DNA of 64,000 bases from Alcaligenaceae bacterium (GTDB taxonomy: Bacteria > Pseudomonadota > Gammaproteobacteria > Burkholderiales > Burkholderiaceae_B). The position numbers were made by a program, and so were the translations under genes. The stretch lies in the NCBI GenBank assembly GCA_947380655.1, contig CANCRX010000003.1:29366-93365 (forward strand), written 5' to 3'. Under the pieces are notes generated by a model. It did not search any database, had not been told where the DNA came from, and worked only from the letters and a program-made list of their open reading frames with translations. Shown here piece after piece: positions 17,136-25,971 of the stretch (its first letter is position 1; every line of letters starts with the position of its first letter).

Positions 17136-18152
17136 ATGAATGCGCTGAGACAAATCTTCCAATTCACAACGAACATACTAAGCAAATCCTTTGCATTGGC
17201 AGGCTTAGTCTTTGCAGTCACAACCACGGGGTCTGTTTTTGCTCAACCAGCCACTACCTATCCAACCCAGCCCATCAAAATCGTTGTGCCTTTTCCCCCG
17301 GGAGGAGCTACCGATATCATTGCCCGTATCATCGGGCAAAAAATGTCTGAGCGTATGGGGGTCAGTGTCATTATTGAAAACAAAGCTGGCGCTAATGGCA
17401 ACATCGCTAGCGAAGCGGTTGCAAGAGCCCCTGCTGACGGCTATACCCTCCTCTACAACACCTCATCAATTGCGTTGAGTCCCGCTCTTTACAAGAACCT
17501 GAGTTTTGATACGCAAAAGGACCTCGCCCCCGTCATTCTGACCACCGTCGTTCCAATGTTGCTCGCGGTCAACCCCTCGGTCCCTGTCAATAACGTGATG
17601 GAGTTGGCTGCCTTTTTAAAATCCAAACCTGGCCTGGTAACTTTTGGCTCGGCCGGCATTGGCAACATCACCCATCTCTCGCCACTACTGATGATGGATC
17701 AGTTAGGCGTGACAGCCAATCACATTCCCTATAAGGGTAGCGCCCCCTCTGTGATGGCTGTAGTCGCTGGTGAGGTGCAATTTGACATGGAACCCATGGC
17801 GGTTGGTTTGCAGTTCGCCAAAGAGGGACGTATCAAGCCTCTGGCTGTTTCTACACTGCAGCGCTCCCCTGCTCTGCCAAACGTGCCAACTCTTGACGAA
17901 AGCGGCATGAAAGGTTTCGAAGTCGGCGCCTGGCAAGGCATCATGGCGCCGGGGAAAACCTCTGCCGTAATCGTTAACCGCCTGAATACAGAGATCATGC
18001 AAATCCTAGCCCTGCCTGAGATCAATGAGAAACTCCAGGCACATGGCGCCCAAATCCTCGGCTCAACGCCCGCAGAATATGCAAGCTACCTTGACTCTGA
18101 AATTAAACGCTGGGACAAGGTCGTGAAAGAAAGCAATACCAAACCAGAATAA
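17136..18152 (+). CDS. Bug/TctC-family tripartite tricarboxylate receptor
   Basis: A 338-residue receptor with an unusually long N-terminal region (about 37 residues) ending in the cleavage-like 'TGSVFAQP'. Ligand loops are 'IKIVVPFPPGGATDIIARII', 'IENKAGANGNIASEAVARA' and 'HIPYKGSAPSVMAVVAG'. The ATG at 17136 follows GAGGGA; a TTG one codon earlier is less likely. It is 27 nt upstream of a carboxymuconolactone decarboxylase-like gene in the same direction, so the pair may import and process one substrate, possibly a lactone or a hydroperoxide-forming acid. That link is inferred from position only. Confidence 0.92.
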   Translation: MNALRQIFQFTTNILSKSFALAGLVFAVTTTGSVFAQPATTYPTQPIKIVVPFPPGGATDIIARIIGQKMSERMGVSVIIENKAGANGNIASEAVARAPADGYTLLYNTSSIALSPALYKNLSFDTQKDLAPVILTTVVPMLLAVNPSVPVNNVMELAAFLKSKPGLVTFGSAGIGNITHLSPLLMMDQLGVTANHIPYKGSAPSVMAVVAGEVQFDMEPMAVGLQFAKEGRIKPLAVSTLQRSPALPNVPTLDESGMKGFEVGAWQGIMAPGKTSAVIVNRLNTEIMQILALPEINEKLQAHGAQILGSTPAEYASYLDSEIKRWDKVVKESNTKPE

Positions 18153-18179
18153 TTCAAAAACATTCCAAGGAGACAACTT

Positions 18180-18587
18180 ATGAAACTGGATCACATTACC
18201 TCTGAGCGCTTTACCAAGGGTATGGCATTGCGCCGTGAAACACTTGGTGCAGAATACGTCGATGCCGCCCTTGCAAAGACGACTGAGTTGACGGCACCAT
18301 TTCAAGAACTCATCACTGAAGCCGTTTGGGGTCACGTTTGGTCACGTGACGTCTTGGATCATCGCGTTCGCAACCTGATTAACGTCGCACTGATGGTCTC
18401 CATGAACAGACCGAATGAATTACGTCTCTACATCAAGGCTCGGCGACAAACGGGTGCGACGATCGAAGAGATTGCAGAAGTCATCCTGCATTGCACCGTC
18501 TACTGCGGCGTTCCAGCCTCACTTGAGGCATTCAAGGAGTTTGAACGGGTGCTCGCTGAAGAAAAAGAGGCGGGTCTTACCCCATAA
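18180..18587 (+). CDS. Carboxymuconolactone decarboxylase family protein (PcaC-like)
   Basis: A 135-residue protein whose whole length matches the PcaC type: 'RRETLGAEYVDAALAKT' near the N-terminus, 'EAVWGHVWSRDVLDHRVRNL' in the centre, and 'VILHCTVYCGVPASLEAF' at the C-terminal end. True PcaC decarboxylates 4-carboxymuconolactone in the protocatechuate pathway. The C-terminal 'HCTVYCG' holds two cysteines but not the CxxC of AhpD peroxidases, which favours the PcaC branch. No other pca lactone-pathway gene lies beside it, so a different cyclic substrate is possible. A clear AAGGAG site precedes the ATG. Confidence 0.85.
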   Translation: MKLDHITSERFTKGMALRRETLGAEYVDAALAKTTELTAPFQELITEAVWGHVWSRDVLDHRVRNLINVALMVSMNRPNELRLYIKARRQTGATIEEIAEVILHCTVYCGVPASLEAFKEFERVLAEEKEAGLTP

Positions 18588-18615
18588 GTAAGGCTTTTTG
18601 TGTATCGTTCTGCCT

Positions 18616-20229
18616 ATGATCCACATTACAGAACTCCGCCTTCCTGTAGAACATGCCCCCGAGGCATTAGAATCAGCGATTATTCAACGCCTGGGCATTA
18701 CTGCTCAGGACTTGTTGGGCTTTACGCTTTTTAAGCGTAGCTACGATGCACGTAAAAATAGCGCGCTTTCCTTCATTTATACCGTTGATGTAAGCGTCAA
18801 CAATGAATCCGCAATTCTGGCTAAATTTAAAGGTGACATACATGTCAAACCTACGCCGGATACAAGTTATCACTTCGTTGCCAACGCATCACAAAGCACC
18901 CCACGCTCTTCCAGACTACGACCAGTAGTCGTTGGATTTGGTCCATGTGGAATCTTTGCAGCCCTGCTTCTCGCGCAGATGGGGTTCAAACCTATTGTGC
19001 TCGAACGTGGAAAGGCTGTTCGTGAGCGAACGCAAGACACCTGGGGCCTTTGGCGTAAAAATGTCTTAAATCCAGAATCAAACGTACAGTTTGGCGAAGG
19101 TGGTGCGGGGACTTTTTCAGACGGTAAGCTATATAGTCAAATCAAAGACCCAAAATTTTATGGCCGTCAGGTCATCCGCGAATTCATCAAAGCCGGTGCT
19201 CCAGAAGAAATTGAGTATGTCGCTAAGCCTCACATCGGCACCTTCAGACTGGTAGGCGTGGTTGAAAAAATGAGGGAGGAAATTATTTCACTGGGTGGTG
19301 AAATAAGATTCTCACAAAAAGTTGTTGGCTTCGATATCGCGAACAGCCAGATCCGCGGGGTGCAACTTGAACATGGCGAAACGATAGAGGCCGATCATGT
19401 CGTGCTCGCACTGGGACACAGTGCACGCGATACGTTCAAAGTTTTACATGACGCGGGCGTCTACATGGAAGCCAAGCCCTTTTCGGTGGGCTTCAGAATC
19501 GAACACCCTCAATCTTTAATTGATCGGGCGAGACTGGGCCCCCACGCAGGAAACAAACTCATTGGTGCTGCCGACTACAAACTTGTTCATCATGCAAAAA
19601 ATGGTCGTGCCGTGTACAGTTTTTGCATGTGTCCGGGTGGTACTGTTGTCGCGGCAACCTCAGAGCTTCATCGCGTTGTCACAAATGGCATGAGTCAATA
19701 CTCTCGCAATGAACGCAATGCCAATGCGGGTATCGTGGTTGGTATCACTCCCGAGGACTATCCAGGTGGAGCGCTGGCAGGAATTGAATTTCAACGTGTT
19801 CTTGAATCCAAGGCTTACGAGTTAGGGGGTGGCACATATGAAGCTCCCGGCCAGCTTGTTGGTGATTTCCTGCTGGGACGCGCCTCTACAGCGCTTGGAA
19901 GCGTCACGCCCTCTTACAAGCCTGGTGTACACCTGACGGATCTGGCTCCAAGCTTACCCGGTTATGCAATCGAAGCTATTCGTGAAGCGATACCCGCTTT
20001 TGAGAAGCAAATAAAAGGCTTTTCAATGCATGACGCCATCCTGACAGGGGTTGAAACAAGAACGTCATCGCCCTTACGCATCACGCGTGGCGAAAATTTG
20101 CAAAGCGTCAACATCAAAGGCCTTTATCCTGCTGGTGAAGGTGCTGGATACGCTGGAGGTATTCTTTCGGCAGGTGTTGATGGAATACGCGTAGCTGAGG
20201 CTGTGGCCCTGAGCTGTTTGAACACGTGA
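18616..20229 (+). CDS. FAD-dependent dehydrogenase of the COG2509 type
   Basis: A 537-residue flavoprotein of unknown substrate. The FAD-binding motif is 'PVVVGFGPCGIFAALLLA' near residue 105, after an N-terminal domain of about 100 residues of the kind seen in this family. Other marks are 'NVQFGEGGAGTFSDGKLYS' and the C-terminal 'GLYPAGEGAGYAGGILSAG'. No membrane segment or iron-sulfur ligand set is evident. The ATG at 18616 is used; an earlier in-frame TTG lacks support. Its stop overlaps the GTG start of cho (GTGA), an odd pairing of a metabolic flavoprotein with a DNA-repair nuclease that suggests operon transcription. Confidence 0.85.
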   Translation: MIHITELRLPVEHAPEALESAIIQRLGITAQDLLGFTLFKRSYDARKNSALSFIYTVDVSVNNESAILAKFKGDIHVKPTPDTSYHFVANASQSTPRSSRLRPVVVGFGPCGIFAALLLAQMGFKPIVLERGKAVRERTQDTWGLWRKNVLNPESNVQFGEGGAGTFSDGKLYSQIKDPKFYGRQVIREFIKAGAPEEIEYVAKPHIGTFRLVGVVEKMREEIISLGGEIRFSQKVVGFDIANSQIRGVQLEHGETIEADHVVLALGHSARDTFKVLHDAGVYMEAKPFSVGFRIEHPQSLIDRARLGPHAGNKLIGAADYKLVHHAKNGRAVYSFCMCPGGTVVAATSELHRVVTNGMSQYSRNERNANAGIVVGITPEDYPGGALAGIEFQRVLESKAYELGGGTYEAPGQLVGDFLLGRASTALGSVTPSYKPGVHLTDLAPSLPGYAIEAIREAIPAFEKQIKGFSMHDAILTGVETRTSSPLRITRGENLQSVNIKGLYPAGEGAGYAGGILSAGVDGIRVAEAVALSCLNT

Positions 20230-21053
20230 TCCGCGCCATCGAATACGAGTACCCAGCGCATCTGCGTGCGGCCATAGCCGACCTCCCTACGTCCCCTGGG
20301 GTCTATACCTTTCATGGGGTGGAGGGTGACTTGCCGCTTTACATTGGCAAAAGTGTCAACCTTCGTAATCGTGTCCTGTCACATTTGCGGACACAGGAAG
20401 AGGCCCGCATGCTGCGACAGACTCAACGCATTACTTATATTCAATGCGCGGGGGAAATCGGTGCGCTGTTACTTGAAGCCAGCATGATCAAGCAGCAGCA
20501 ACCTTTATTTAATCAAAAGCTCAGACGCACCAAGCAAATGTGTTCCTTAAGCGTTGAGGATGGTCGTCCAACTGTTGTCTACTCCAAGGACATTAACTTT
20601 GCGACACATAAAAATTTGTATGGTTTATTCGCGAGCAGGCAAGCCGCACTAGAAAAATTGCGCGATATGGCTGACGAACAAAAATTATGCCTGGGCCTGT
20701 TGGGTTTAGAAAAAATCAAGACTGGACAAGCTTGTTTTCGCGCGATGATCAATCGTTGTGCGGGTGCCTGTTGCGCCAGGGAGTCGCAAAACGAACATCA
20801 ACTTCGCTTCATCAGCGCATTGAATCAAATCAGAATCGTTTGCTGGCCATATCCTGGTGCAATCGGATTAATTGAACGTCATGAGGCGATGACACAAATT
20901 CATGTTGTACAAAACTGGTGCTATCTTGGTTCAGTGTCCGATAAAGATCAAGCACGTGCTCTCACAACACAAGCTGCCGGTTTTGACGCTGACGGGTACA
21001 AGATCCTGTGTCGACCACTATTGAGTGGCCACACAGAGATTATCGAGCTCTGA
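20226..21053 (+). CDS. cho: Excinuclease Cho (UvrC homologue)
   Basis: A 275-residue endonuclease, close in size to E. coli Cho. The N-terminal GIY-YIG domain has 'TSPGVYTFHG' and 'LPLYIGKSVNLRNRVLSHL', with catalytic Arg and, further on, the metal-binding glutamate in 'GALLLEASMIKQQQPLFN'. The C-terminal part contains 'ACFRAMINRCAGACCARES', 'VQNWCYLGSV' and 'DADGYKILCRPLLSG', which match E. coli Cho as I remember it. Cho makes the 3' incision at bulky lesions during UvrAB-dependent repair. The start is GTG, overlapping the previous stop. I see no LexA-type box upstream of the pair, in contrast to the SOS control known in E. coli. Confidence 0.93.
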   Translation: MIRAIEYEYPAHLRAAIADLPTSPGVYTFHGVEGDLPLYIGKSVNLRNRVLSHLRTQEEARMLRQTQRITYIQCAGEIGALLLEASMIKQQQPLFNQKLRRTKQMCSLSVEDGRPTVVYSKDINFATHKNLYGLFASRQAALEKLRDMADEQKLCLGLLGLEKIKTGQACFRAMINRCAGACCARESQNEHQLRFISALNQIRIVCWPYPGAIGLIERHEAMTQIHVVQNWCYLGSVSDKDQARALTTQAAGFDADGYKILCRPLLSGHTEIIEL

Positions 21054-21055
21054 AT

Positions 21056-22144
21056 TTACTCAGGTGTTATGGCAACATTATTGAGCTTATTGATATGCTC
21101 TGGCCAGCGGCGCTTTTGCGCAGACTGCAACAACACACGTCCCCAGGACATCCAGGCATCCCAACCGATTCGCTTATCCCAGGTATTACCCCAGCTTGAA
21201 ACAAGCTGAACACCGCTTGCGGCGTATTGTTCAGCCTCTTCAAAGTTACGATGGGTTAAGTGCAATTGTGCGAGCAACAGTTGTGGCTCACCGACCCACG
21301 GATTCAATTTAATTGTTTGCTCCAGTACTCCGCGCGTAGCATCGGATGAAATCAAGGGCTGATTTTGTGAAATAACCGACCAGTACAACGATGCTGCGGC
21401 AGCCTCTTCTGCAGGACTCAACACCTGCGTGCCACCTGCGAACACGGGCGGATGCGGCAAGAGGTCTTTCAATGCGGGATGGTGTAAATAATTTGCCAGC
21501 CGCGACATCTGCCCTACACGATAGGTGGTTGGACGCATAGGACCTGGCCACAACGCGGCAGCCCAATGGACCTCTGCCGAGCGATTCTCATAATCAGGAT
21601 AGCCTGTATAAATATCATCCTGCCAGCTGTACCACTGCTCACAAATATCCGCCATCGTCGTGACGATGAAAATCGCCACATCTTTAGGAGCTACCACATA
21701 AGGCTGACCATTCAAGGTCATCGGCAAACTACCATCCGCCTGTAAGTGACCTTTGAATAATTCACGTAAAAATTCTGTGCGGGACATCACACAAAACAAA
21801 TGAATCAGGCGTTCAGCATCAACACCGACAGCTTCTTGCAGACGTCCACGCTCGGTATTGATATCAAACTTCATCAAATCAACATGCATATTGCCGTAGA
21901 CACTGTGCAGCAAACCAAGCTGCCTGACGACCAAAGGCTGCTGCCAAAGAGTCAGCGTGCGTGTGACACCAATCAAATGATGGCGAAACGTACCAGCTTT
22001 GTGCCAGTCTTGCCCCACGCCCCGCCCAAGCACCAATGGCATCACCGGACCAAGATCCGGATCGTGCTGGAGCCACTCTTCATCAAGCAGTGCGATCGCG
22101 CGATTTAATTGCTGAGGATCAAGTTTATGTAATAAGTTTTGCAT
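21056..22144 (-). CDS. DUF6817-like (HD-like) protein with helical C-terminal part
   Basis: A 362-residue soluble protein. Residues 40-90 contain 'GTFRHHLIGVTRTLTLW' and 'GLLHSVYGNMHVD', which resemble the HD-type metal site of DUF6817 proteins (H.. HLxG ..W.. LxHSxYG). The C-terminal 120 residues include 'EPQLLLAQLHLTHRNFEEAEQYAASG', read here as one or more TPR-like helices (motif shortened in meaning: a LAxLHLxxxNxxEAExYA pattern). No signal peptide. It is convergent with cho (2 nt apart) and follows the amidohydrolase gene on the same strand about 50 nt downstream. Its activity is unknown; a metal-dependent hydrolase role is an inference from the His pattern. Confidence 0.7.
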   Translation of the reverse strand: MQNLLHKLDPQQLNRAIALLDEEWLQHDPDLGPVMPLVLGRGVGQDWHKAGTFRHHLIGVTRTLTLWQQPLVVRQLGLLHSVYGNMHVDLMKFDINTERGRLQEAVGVDAERLIHLFCVMSRTEFLRELFKGHLQADGSLPMTLNGQPYVVAPKDVAIFIVTTMADICEQWYSWQDDIYTGYPDYENRSAEVHWAAALWPGPMRPTTYRVGQMSRLANYLHHPALKDLLPHPPVFAGGTQVLSPAEEAAAASLYWSVISQNQPLISSDATRGVLEQTIKLNPWVGEPQLLLAQLHLTHRNFEEAEQYAASGVQLVSSWGNTWDKRIGWDAWMSWGRVLLQSAQKRRWPEHINKLNNVAITPE

Positions 22145-22195
22145 GGAACGCCTAATAGTCTCTTATGAATTTTTATTAAAAACTGAACTCGAAAA

Positions 22196-23656
22196 TCAAA
22201 CACGCGTCAGAGGTCTTGACAGCACTCGACCTGGTCGTGCTCCTGTAGCTTTGCCATGATCCCACACCACTTCACCATTGACGATCACCATCTCAATGCC
22301 CTTGGACAACGCAATAGGATTTTCATACGTAGCCACAGCATCAACAGTGTCATCATCAAACAACGTCAGGTCAGCATAAGCCCCTTCCTTAAGCACCCCA
22401 CGATCAGCCAAACCAAAATTGACAGCCGTCAATCCAGTCATTTTATGTACCGCCGTCTCCAGCGAAAATAAACCTAAGGCACGACGGTAGTGTCCCAGCA
22501 CGCGTGGGAAGGTTGCCCACAGCCTTGGATGGGGGGAGGCATCGTGAGGCAAACCATCCGAGCCAATCATCGTCGGTCCGAATTGCATGATCTTCTGAAC
22601 ATCACCCTCATCCATGCGGAAATAAATCGCACCAGCGGGTAATAGTTTTTCAACTGCTTCTTCCTGTGAAACACCCATTTTTTCAGCGATCTTATCCAAA
22701 TCCTGTCCCGCATACTCAGGTAGTTTTTTAGACCAGGTCACAATCACACGCGCTGAAGTCACAGCACGACTCCAGGACAAAACTGTTGAGCCTGCGGCGT
22801 AAGGATAGCAATCCAGACAGATTGGTTGTTTTGCCATACTTTTCTGAATAAAAGCCAGCGTCTCATCCGAACGGCCATAATTTTTCTGTCCAATCAGCTT
22901 GTGATGAGAAATCACTACAGGCACACCGACTTCGCGACCAATACGGAACGTTTCCTCAAGCGAATCCATCACACCATCGGCTTCATCACGCATATGGGTG
23001 CAATACAGGCCATTGAATTCTTTCAGAGGACGACAAATCTCGATGACTTCTTCGGTAGGCGCGGCCACTGCAGGCTCATAAAACAGGCCCGTCGACACCC
23101 CGATCGCCCCTGCCTGCATGGCCTCGCTTACCAACACTTTCATTTGCTCGATTTGAGCAGGTGTTGCTGCGCTTTCAAGATCGTCCATCACCGCTACACG
23201 TAGTGTTGTATGGCCAACGAGCATTGCACGGTTAGTTGTAGCAGGCTGAGCCTTTAGCGCAGAAAGATAAGATGCAAAGGTTGGAAATTTGAACCAACTC
23301 CCCTCGTCATCCAGCAGATTCAAGGGCGGAGTCACCGGGTCAGGAATCGGCCGCGGCATCGGAGCGAGCGACACGCCGCAGTTTCCGCCAATAATGGTGG
23401 TCACACCCTGACTGATTTTTGGCGTCATTTCAGGATCAGACAACATCATTCGATCATCGTGAGTATGTGCATCAATAAAACCTGGTGCGGCAACCCTACC
23501 CTGCAGATCAATCTCGTTTTTAGACGAACTTAATGACAAATCACCGATCTTGGCGATGCGATCACCAACAATCCCGATATCCGCGGAATACCGGGGCGCA
23601 CCGGTTCCATCGATCACGGTGGCATGTCGAATAATCAAATCGAAATTTTTCTGCAT
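22196..23656 (-). CDS. N-acyl-D-amino-acid deacylase-family amidohydrolase
   Basis: A 486-residue amidohydrolase-superfamily enzyme. The metal site has 'GFIDAHTHDDRMML' near residue 60, a conserved cysteine in 'GGNCGVSLAP' near residue 97, 'CTHMRDEADG' and 'VVISHHKLIG' supplying later His ligands, and 'MIGSDGLPHDASPHPRLW' with the catalytic Asp. This Cys/His arrangement is that of D-aminoacylases. Such enzymes release D-amino acids from N-acyl forms; related ones act on dihydropyrimidine-like amides. It is divergent from a Bug receptor gene, which is next to an M20 amidohydrolase, so this is probably part of an N-acyl amino acid or peptide utilisation island. No signal peptide: cytoplasmic. 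Confidence 0.87.
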   Translation of the reverse strand: MQKNFDLIIRHATVIDGTGAPRYSADIGIVGDRIAKIGDLSLSSSKNEIDLQGRVAAPGFIDAHTHDDRMMLSDPEMTPKISQGVTTIIGGNCGVSLAPMPRPIPDPVTPPLNLLDDEGSWFKFPTFASYLSALKAQPATTNRAMLVGHTTLRVAVMDDLESAATPAQIEQMKVLVSEAMQAGAIGVSTGLFYEPAVAAPTEEVIEICRPLKEFNGLYCTHMRDEADGVMDSLEETFRIGREVGVPVVISHHKLIGQKNYGRSDETLAFIQKSMAKQPICLDCYPYAAGSTVLSWSRAVTSARVIVTWSKKLPEYAGQDLDKIAEKMGVSQEEAVEKLLPAGAIYFRMDEGDVQKIMQFGPTMIGSDGLPHDASPHPRLWATFPRVLGHYRRALGLFSLETAVHKMTGLTAVNFGLADRGVLKEGAYADLTLFDDDTVDAVATYENPIALSKGIEMVIVNGEVVWDHGKATGARPGRVLSRPLTRV

Positions 23657-23799
23657 AAAAAACCTTTCACGAATGTATTTTTACAGGCACAGTACAAACT
23701 ATATACTGACTAACAATGATCGACAGTACATTCCTGCTGAACGCTGGTGATCCGGCTTTCAGACTGATTCTACGACCGCTCACCACCATGAGGATCAAT

Positions 23800-24768
23800 A
23801 TGCGTATCAAAAGTTTGATTACGGGTTTACTGATGGCTTGCCTGCTTGGCACCTCACTTAGTGCAGTGGCTGCTTACCCAGACAAACCTATCAGACTGAT
23901 CGTGCCCTCCGCATCCGGCGGCGCAGCCGATGTGCTGATGCGCACGCTCGCTATTGAGCTTTCCAATCAGATGGGCGTGCCTTTTATTGTGGAAAACAAA
24001 CCTGGCGGCTCCTTCGTAATTGGCACGATGGAGCTCATTCGCGCGGCACCTGATGGCTACACGCTTGCCTACGGCAACGTCGTGTCCTTAGCGACCAATA
24101 GTTCGTTGCTCGCTAAAATTCCCTACAAAATCGAAGACCTGACCCTAATCTCTAACGCCTTTCGCGTTGTGAATATCCTGGCAGTCAATAACAACGTTCC
24201 TGTGAACACTGTCCAGGAACTGATCGCCTACGCCAAACAAAACCCAGGCAAACTCGCTTTTAGCTCAGACGGTAACGGCACCACTTCACATCTGGGCATG
24301 GAATATTTCAAATCGATGGCCGGCATTGATCTTTTGCATGTACCCTACAAAGGCGCCTCTGCCGCAGTCACTGACTTACAAGGTGGCGGGGTACAACTCA
24401 TGATGATGAACACACCCGTCGCAGCACCACACATCGAAGCCGGTCGACTACGTGCCCTTGGAATTTCCGATAGCCAGCGTTCCCCTGCATTTCCTACGAT
24501 TCCTACTATTTCAGAGTCTGGACTCACAGGCTACGAAGTTTTTGCCTGGGGCGGCCTGGTGGGCCCTGCCAACATGCCTGCAGAGATCGTGGAGCGTCTG
24601 AACAAAGAGACGCGTAAAGCACTCGCTAGCCCAGCATTACTGGAAAAGTTCAAAACCTTTGGTGCCGCTGCTACGCCAAGCACACCAGAAGAGTTTCTGG
24701 CTCTATCCCGAGCGGAAACCAAAAAATGGGCCGAAGTCATTAAAACCTCCGGCGCAAAAATAGATTGA
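23800..24768 (+). CDS. Bug/TctC-family tripartite tricarboxylate receptor
   Basis: A 322-residue periplasmic receptor with signal peptide 'MRIKSLITGLLMACLLG', mature end beginning near 'AYPDKP'. The ligand loops are 'IRLIVPSASGGAADVLMRTL', 'VENKPGGSFVIG' and 'HVPYKGASAAVTDLQGGG'. In the first loop Ser-Ala-Ser replaces the more common Phe-x-x-Gly, a possible sign of a different ligand. The ATG at 23800 has AGGA 5 nt upstream and gives a normal leader; an ATG at 23788 is also possible. The gene is 6 nt upstream of an M20 amidohydrolase, strongly suggesting that the receptor's ligand is the hydrolase's substrate, for example an N-acyl amino acid. Confidence 0.92.
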   Translation: MRIKSLITGLLMACLLGTSLSAVAAYPDKPIRLIVPSASGGAADVLMRTLAIELSNQMGVPFIVENKPGGSFVIGTMELIRAAPDGYTLAYGNVVSLATNSSLLAKIPYKIEDLTLISNAFRVVNILAVNNNVPVNTVQELIAYAKQNPGKLAFSSDGNGTTSHLGMEYFKSMAGIDLLHVPYKGASAAVTDLQGGGVQLMMMNTPVAAPHIEAGRLRALGISDSQRSPAFPTIPTISESGLTGYEVFAWGGLVGPANMPAEIVERLNKETRKALASPALLEKFKTFGAAATPSTPEEFLALSRAETKKWAEVIKTSGAKID

Positions 24769-24774
24769 GAAACC

Positions 24775-25971
24775 ATGCAAGCCACACCTGACATCACCCC
24801 CTATCTGGGCAAACTCATTAGCTTTAGACGGGATCTGCACGCTCACCCAGAGTTAAAGTTCGAAGAATTTCGGACCTCCGATCAGATTGCTGCGTACCTT
24901 GGAACACTCGGGCTAACTGTGCATCGCGGCTTAAGTAAAACGGGCCTCGTCGCGACCTTGCGTGGCACAGGTCCACATGCTGGCGATCCTAAACGCGTCA
25001 TTGCGCTGCGTGCAGACATGGATGCACTGCCTGTGACAGAAGCGAATCAGTTTGAACACCTCAGTAAAAACATTGGACGTATGCATGCCTGCGGTCACGA
25101 CGGGCACACAGCCATGCTCCTTGGCGGAGCAACGCTTTTGCAGGCGAAACCAGATTTTGATGGAACAGTACACTTTATTTTCCAGCCTGGCGAAGAAGGC
25201 GGCGCAGGAGCGCGTGTCATGATTGAGGAAGGTTTATTTGAAAAGTTTCCTGCCACAGCCGTGTTTGCCCTGCATAACTGGCCACCATTACCTGCAGGAA
25301 AAATGGGGGTACGTGTAGGGCCGATCATGGCATCGACCAACCGCTTTGAAATTAGAATTTCCGGGCGTGGTGGCCATGCAGCGCAACCGCACAACACCGT
25401 GGATCCCATTCCGGTTGCCTGTGCACTCGTGACACAACTGCAAACGCTTGTCTCACGGACGATTGACCCACTGGATGCAGCGGTGTTGACGGTTGGGAAA
25501 ATTGAAGCAGGCACGATTGAAAATATTATTCCAAACGAAGCGGCTATCTATGGCACATGCCGCACACTCAGCACCGAAACATTGCACCACTTGATCTCTG
25601 GTATCGAGCGAATGAGCTCACACGTCGCCGCTGCCCATGGGGCAACCGCTCGCGTCATTATCAAACCCGGTTACCCATGCACCATCAACCATCCCAAAGA
25701 AGCGCGCTTCATGGCCGAAGTCATGGCAGCAACAGTTGGAGATAAAAACACAAACGCTGACGTACTGCCAGCCATGACAGGAGAAGATTTCAGCTTCATG
25801 CTGGAAAAAGTTCCAGGTGCCTACGGCTTCATTGGAAATGGCCACGGCGGTTTGCCGGGCGTCGGTCTGCACAACGCTTCGTACGATTTCAATGACGATA
25901 TTCTTGGTATCGGCGCAAATTTCTGGGATCGTCTGGTTAGACAGTGGTTTGAAAAGGAAATACCAGCATGA
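24775..25971 (+). CDS. M20-family amidohydrolase (hippurate hydrolase/N-acyl-amino-acid hydrolase type)
   Basis: A 398-residue cytoplasmic metallo-amidohydrolase. Metal-binding blocks are 'LRADMDALPVTE' (about residue 82), 'MHACGHDGHTAMLL' (Cys and His ligands, about residue 103) and 'FQPGEEGGAGARVM' (catalytic Glu pair). A later 'GRGGHAAQPHNTVDPI' marks the dimerisation domain, and 'MTGEDFSFMLEKVPG' supplies the C-terminal motif. Enzymes of this group cleave hippurate, N-acetyl amino acids or indole-amino acid conjugates. It sits between two Bug receptors: 6 nt after one, and its TGA overlaps the ATG of the other, forming a three-gene unit. Confidence 0.92.
   Translation: MQATPDITPYLGKLISFRRDLHAHPELKFEEFRTSDQIAAYLGTLGLTVHRGLSKTGLVATLRGTGPHAGDPKRVIALRADMDALPVTEANQFEHLSKNIGRMHACGHDGHTAMLLGGATLLQAKPDFDGTVHFIFQPGEEGGAGARVMIEEGLFEKFPATAVFALHNWPPLPAGKMGVRVGPIMASTNRFEIRISGRGGHAAQPHNTVDPIPVACALVTQLQTLVSRTIDPLDAAVLTVGKIEAGTIENIIPNEAAIYGTCRTLSTETLHHLISGIERMSSHVAAAHGATARVIIKPGYPCTINHPKEARFMAEVMAATVGDKNTNADVLPAMTGEDFSFMLEKVPGAYGFIGNGHGGLPGVGLHNASYDFNDDILGIGANFWDRLVRQWFEKEIPA

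Noticed and set aside
18180..18587. AhpD-type peroxidase
   Set aside because: The CxxC redox motif is absent (HCTVYCG), while the whole-length pattern matches PcaC-type proteins.
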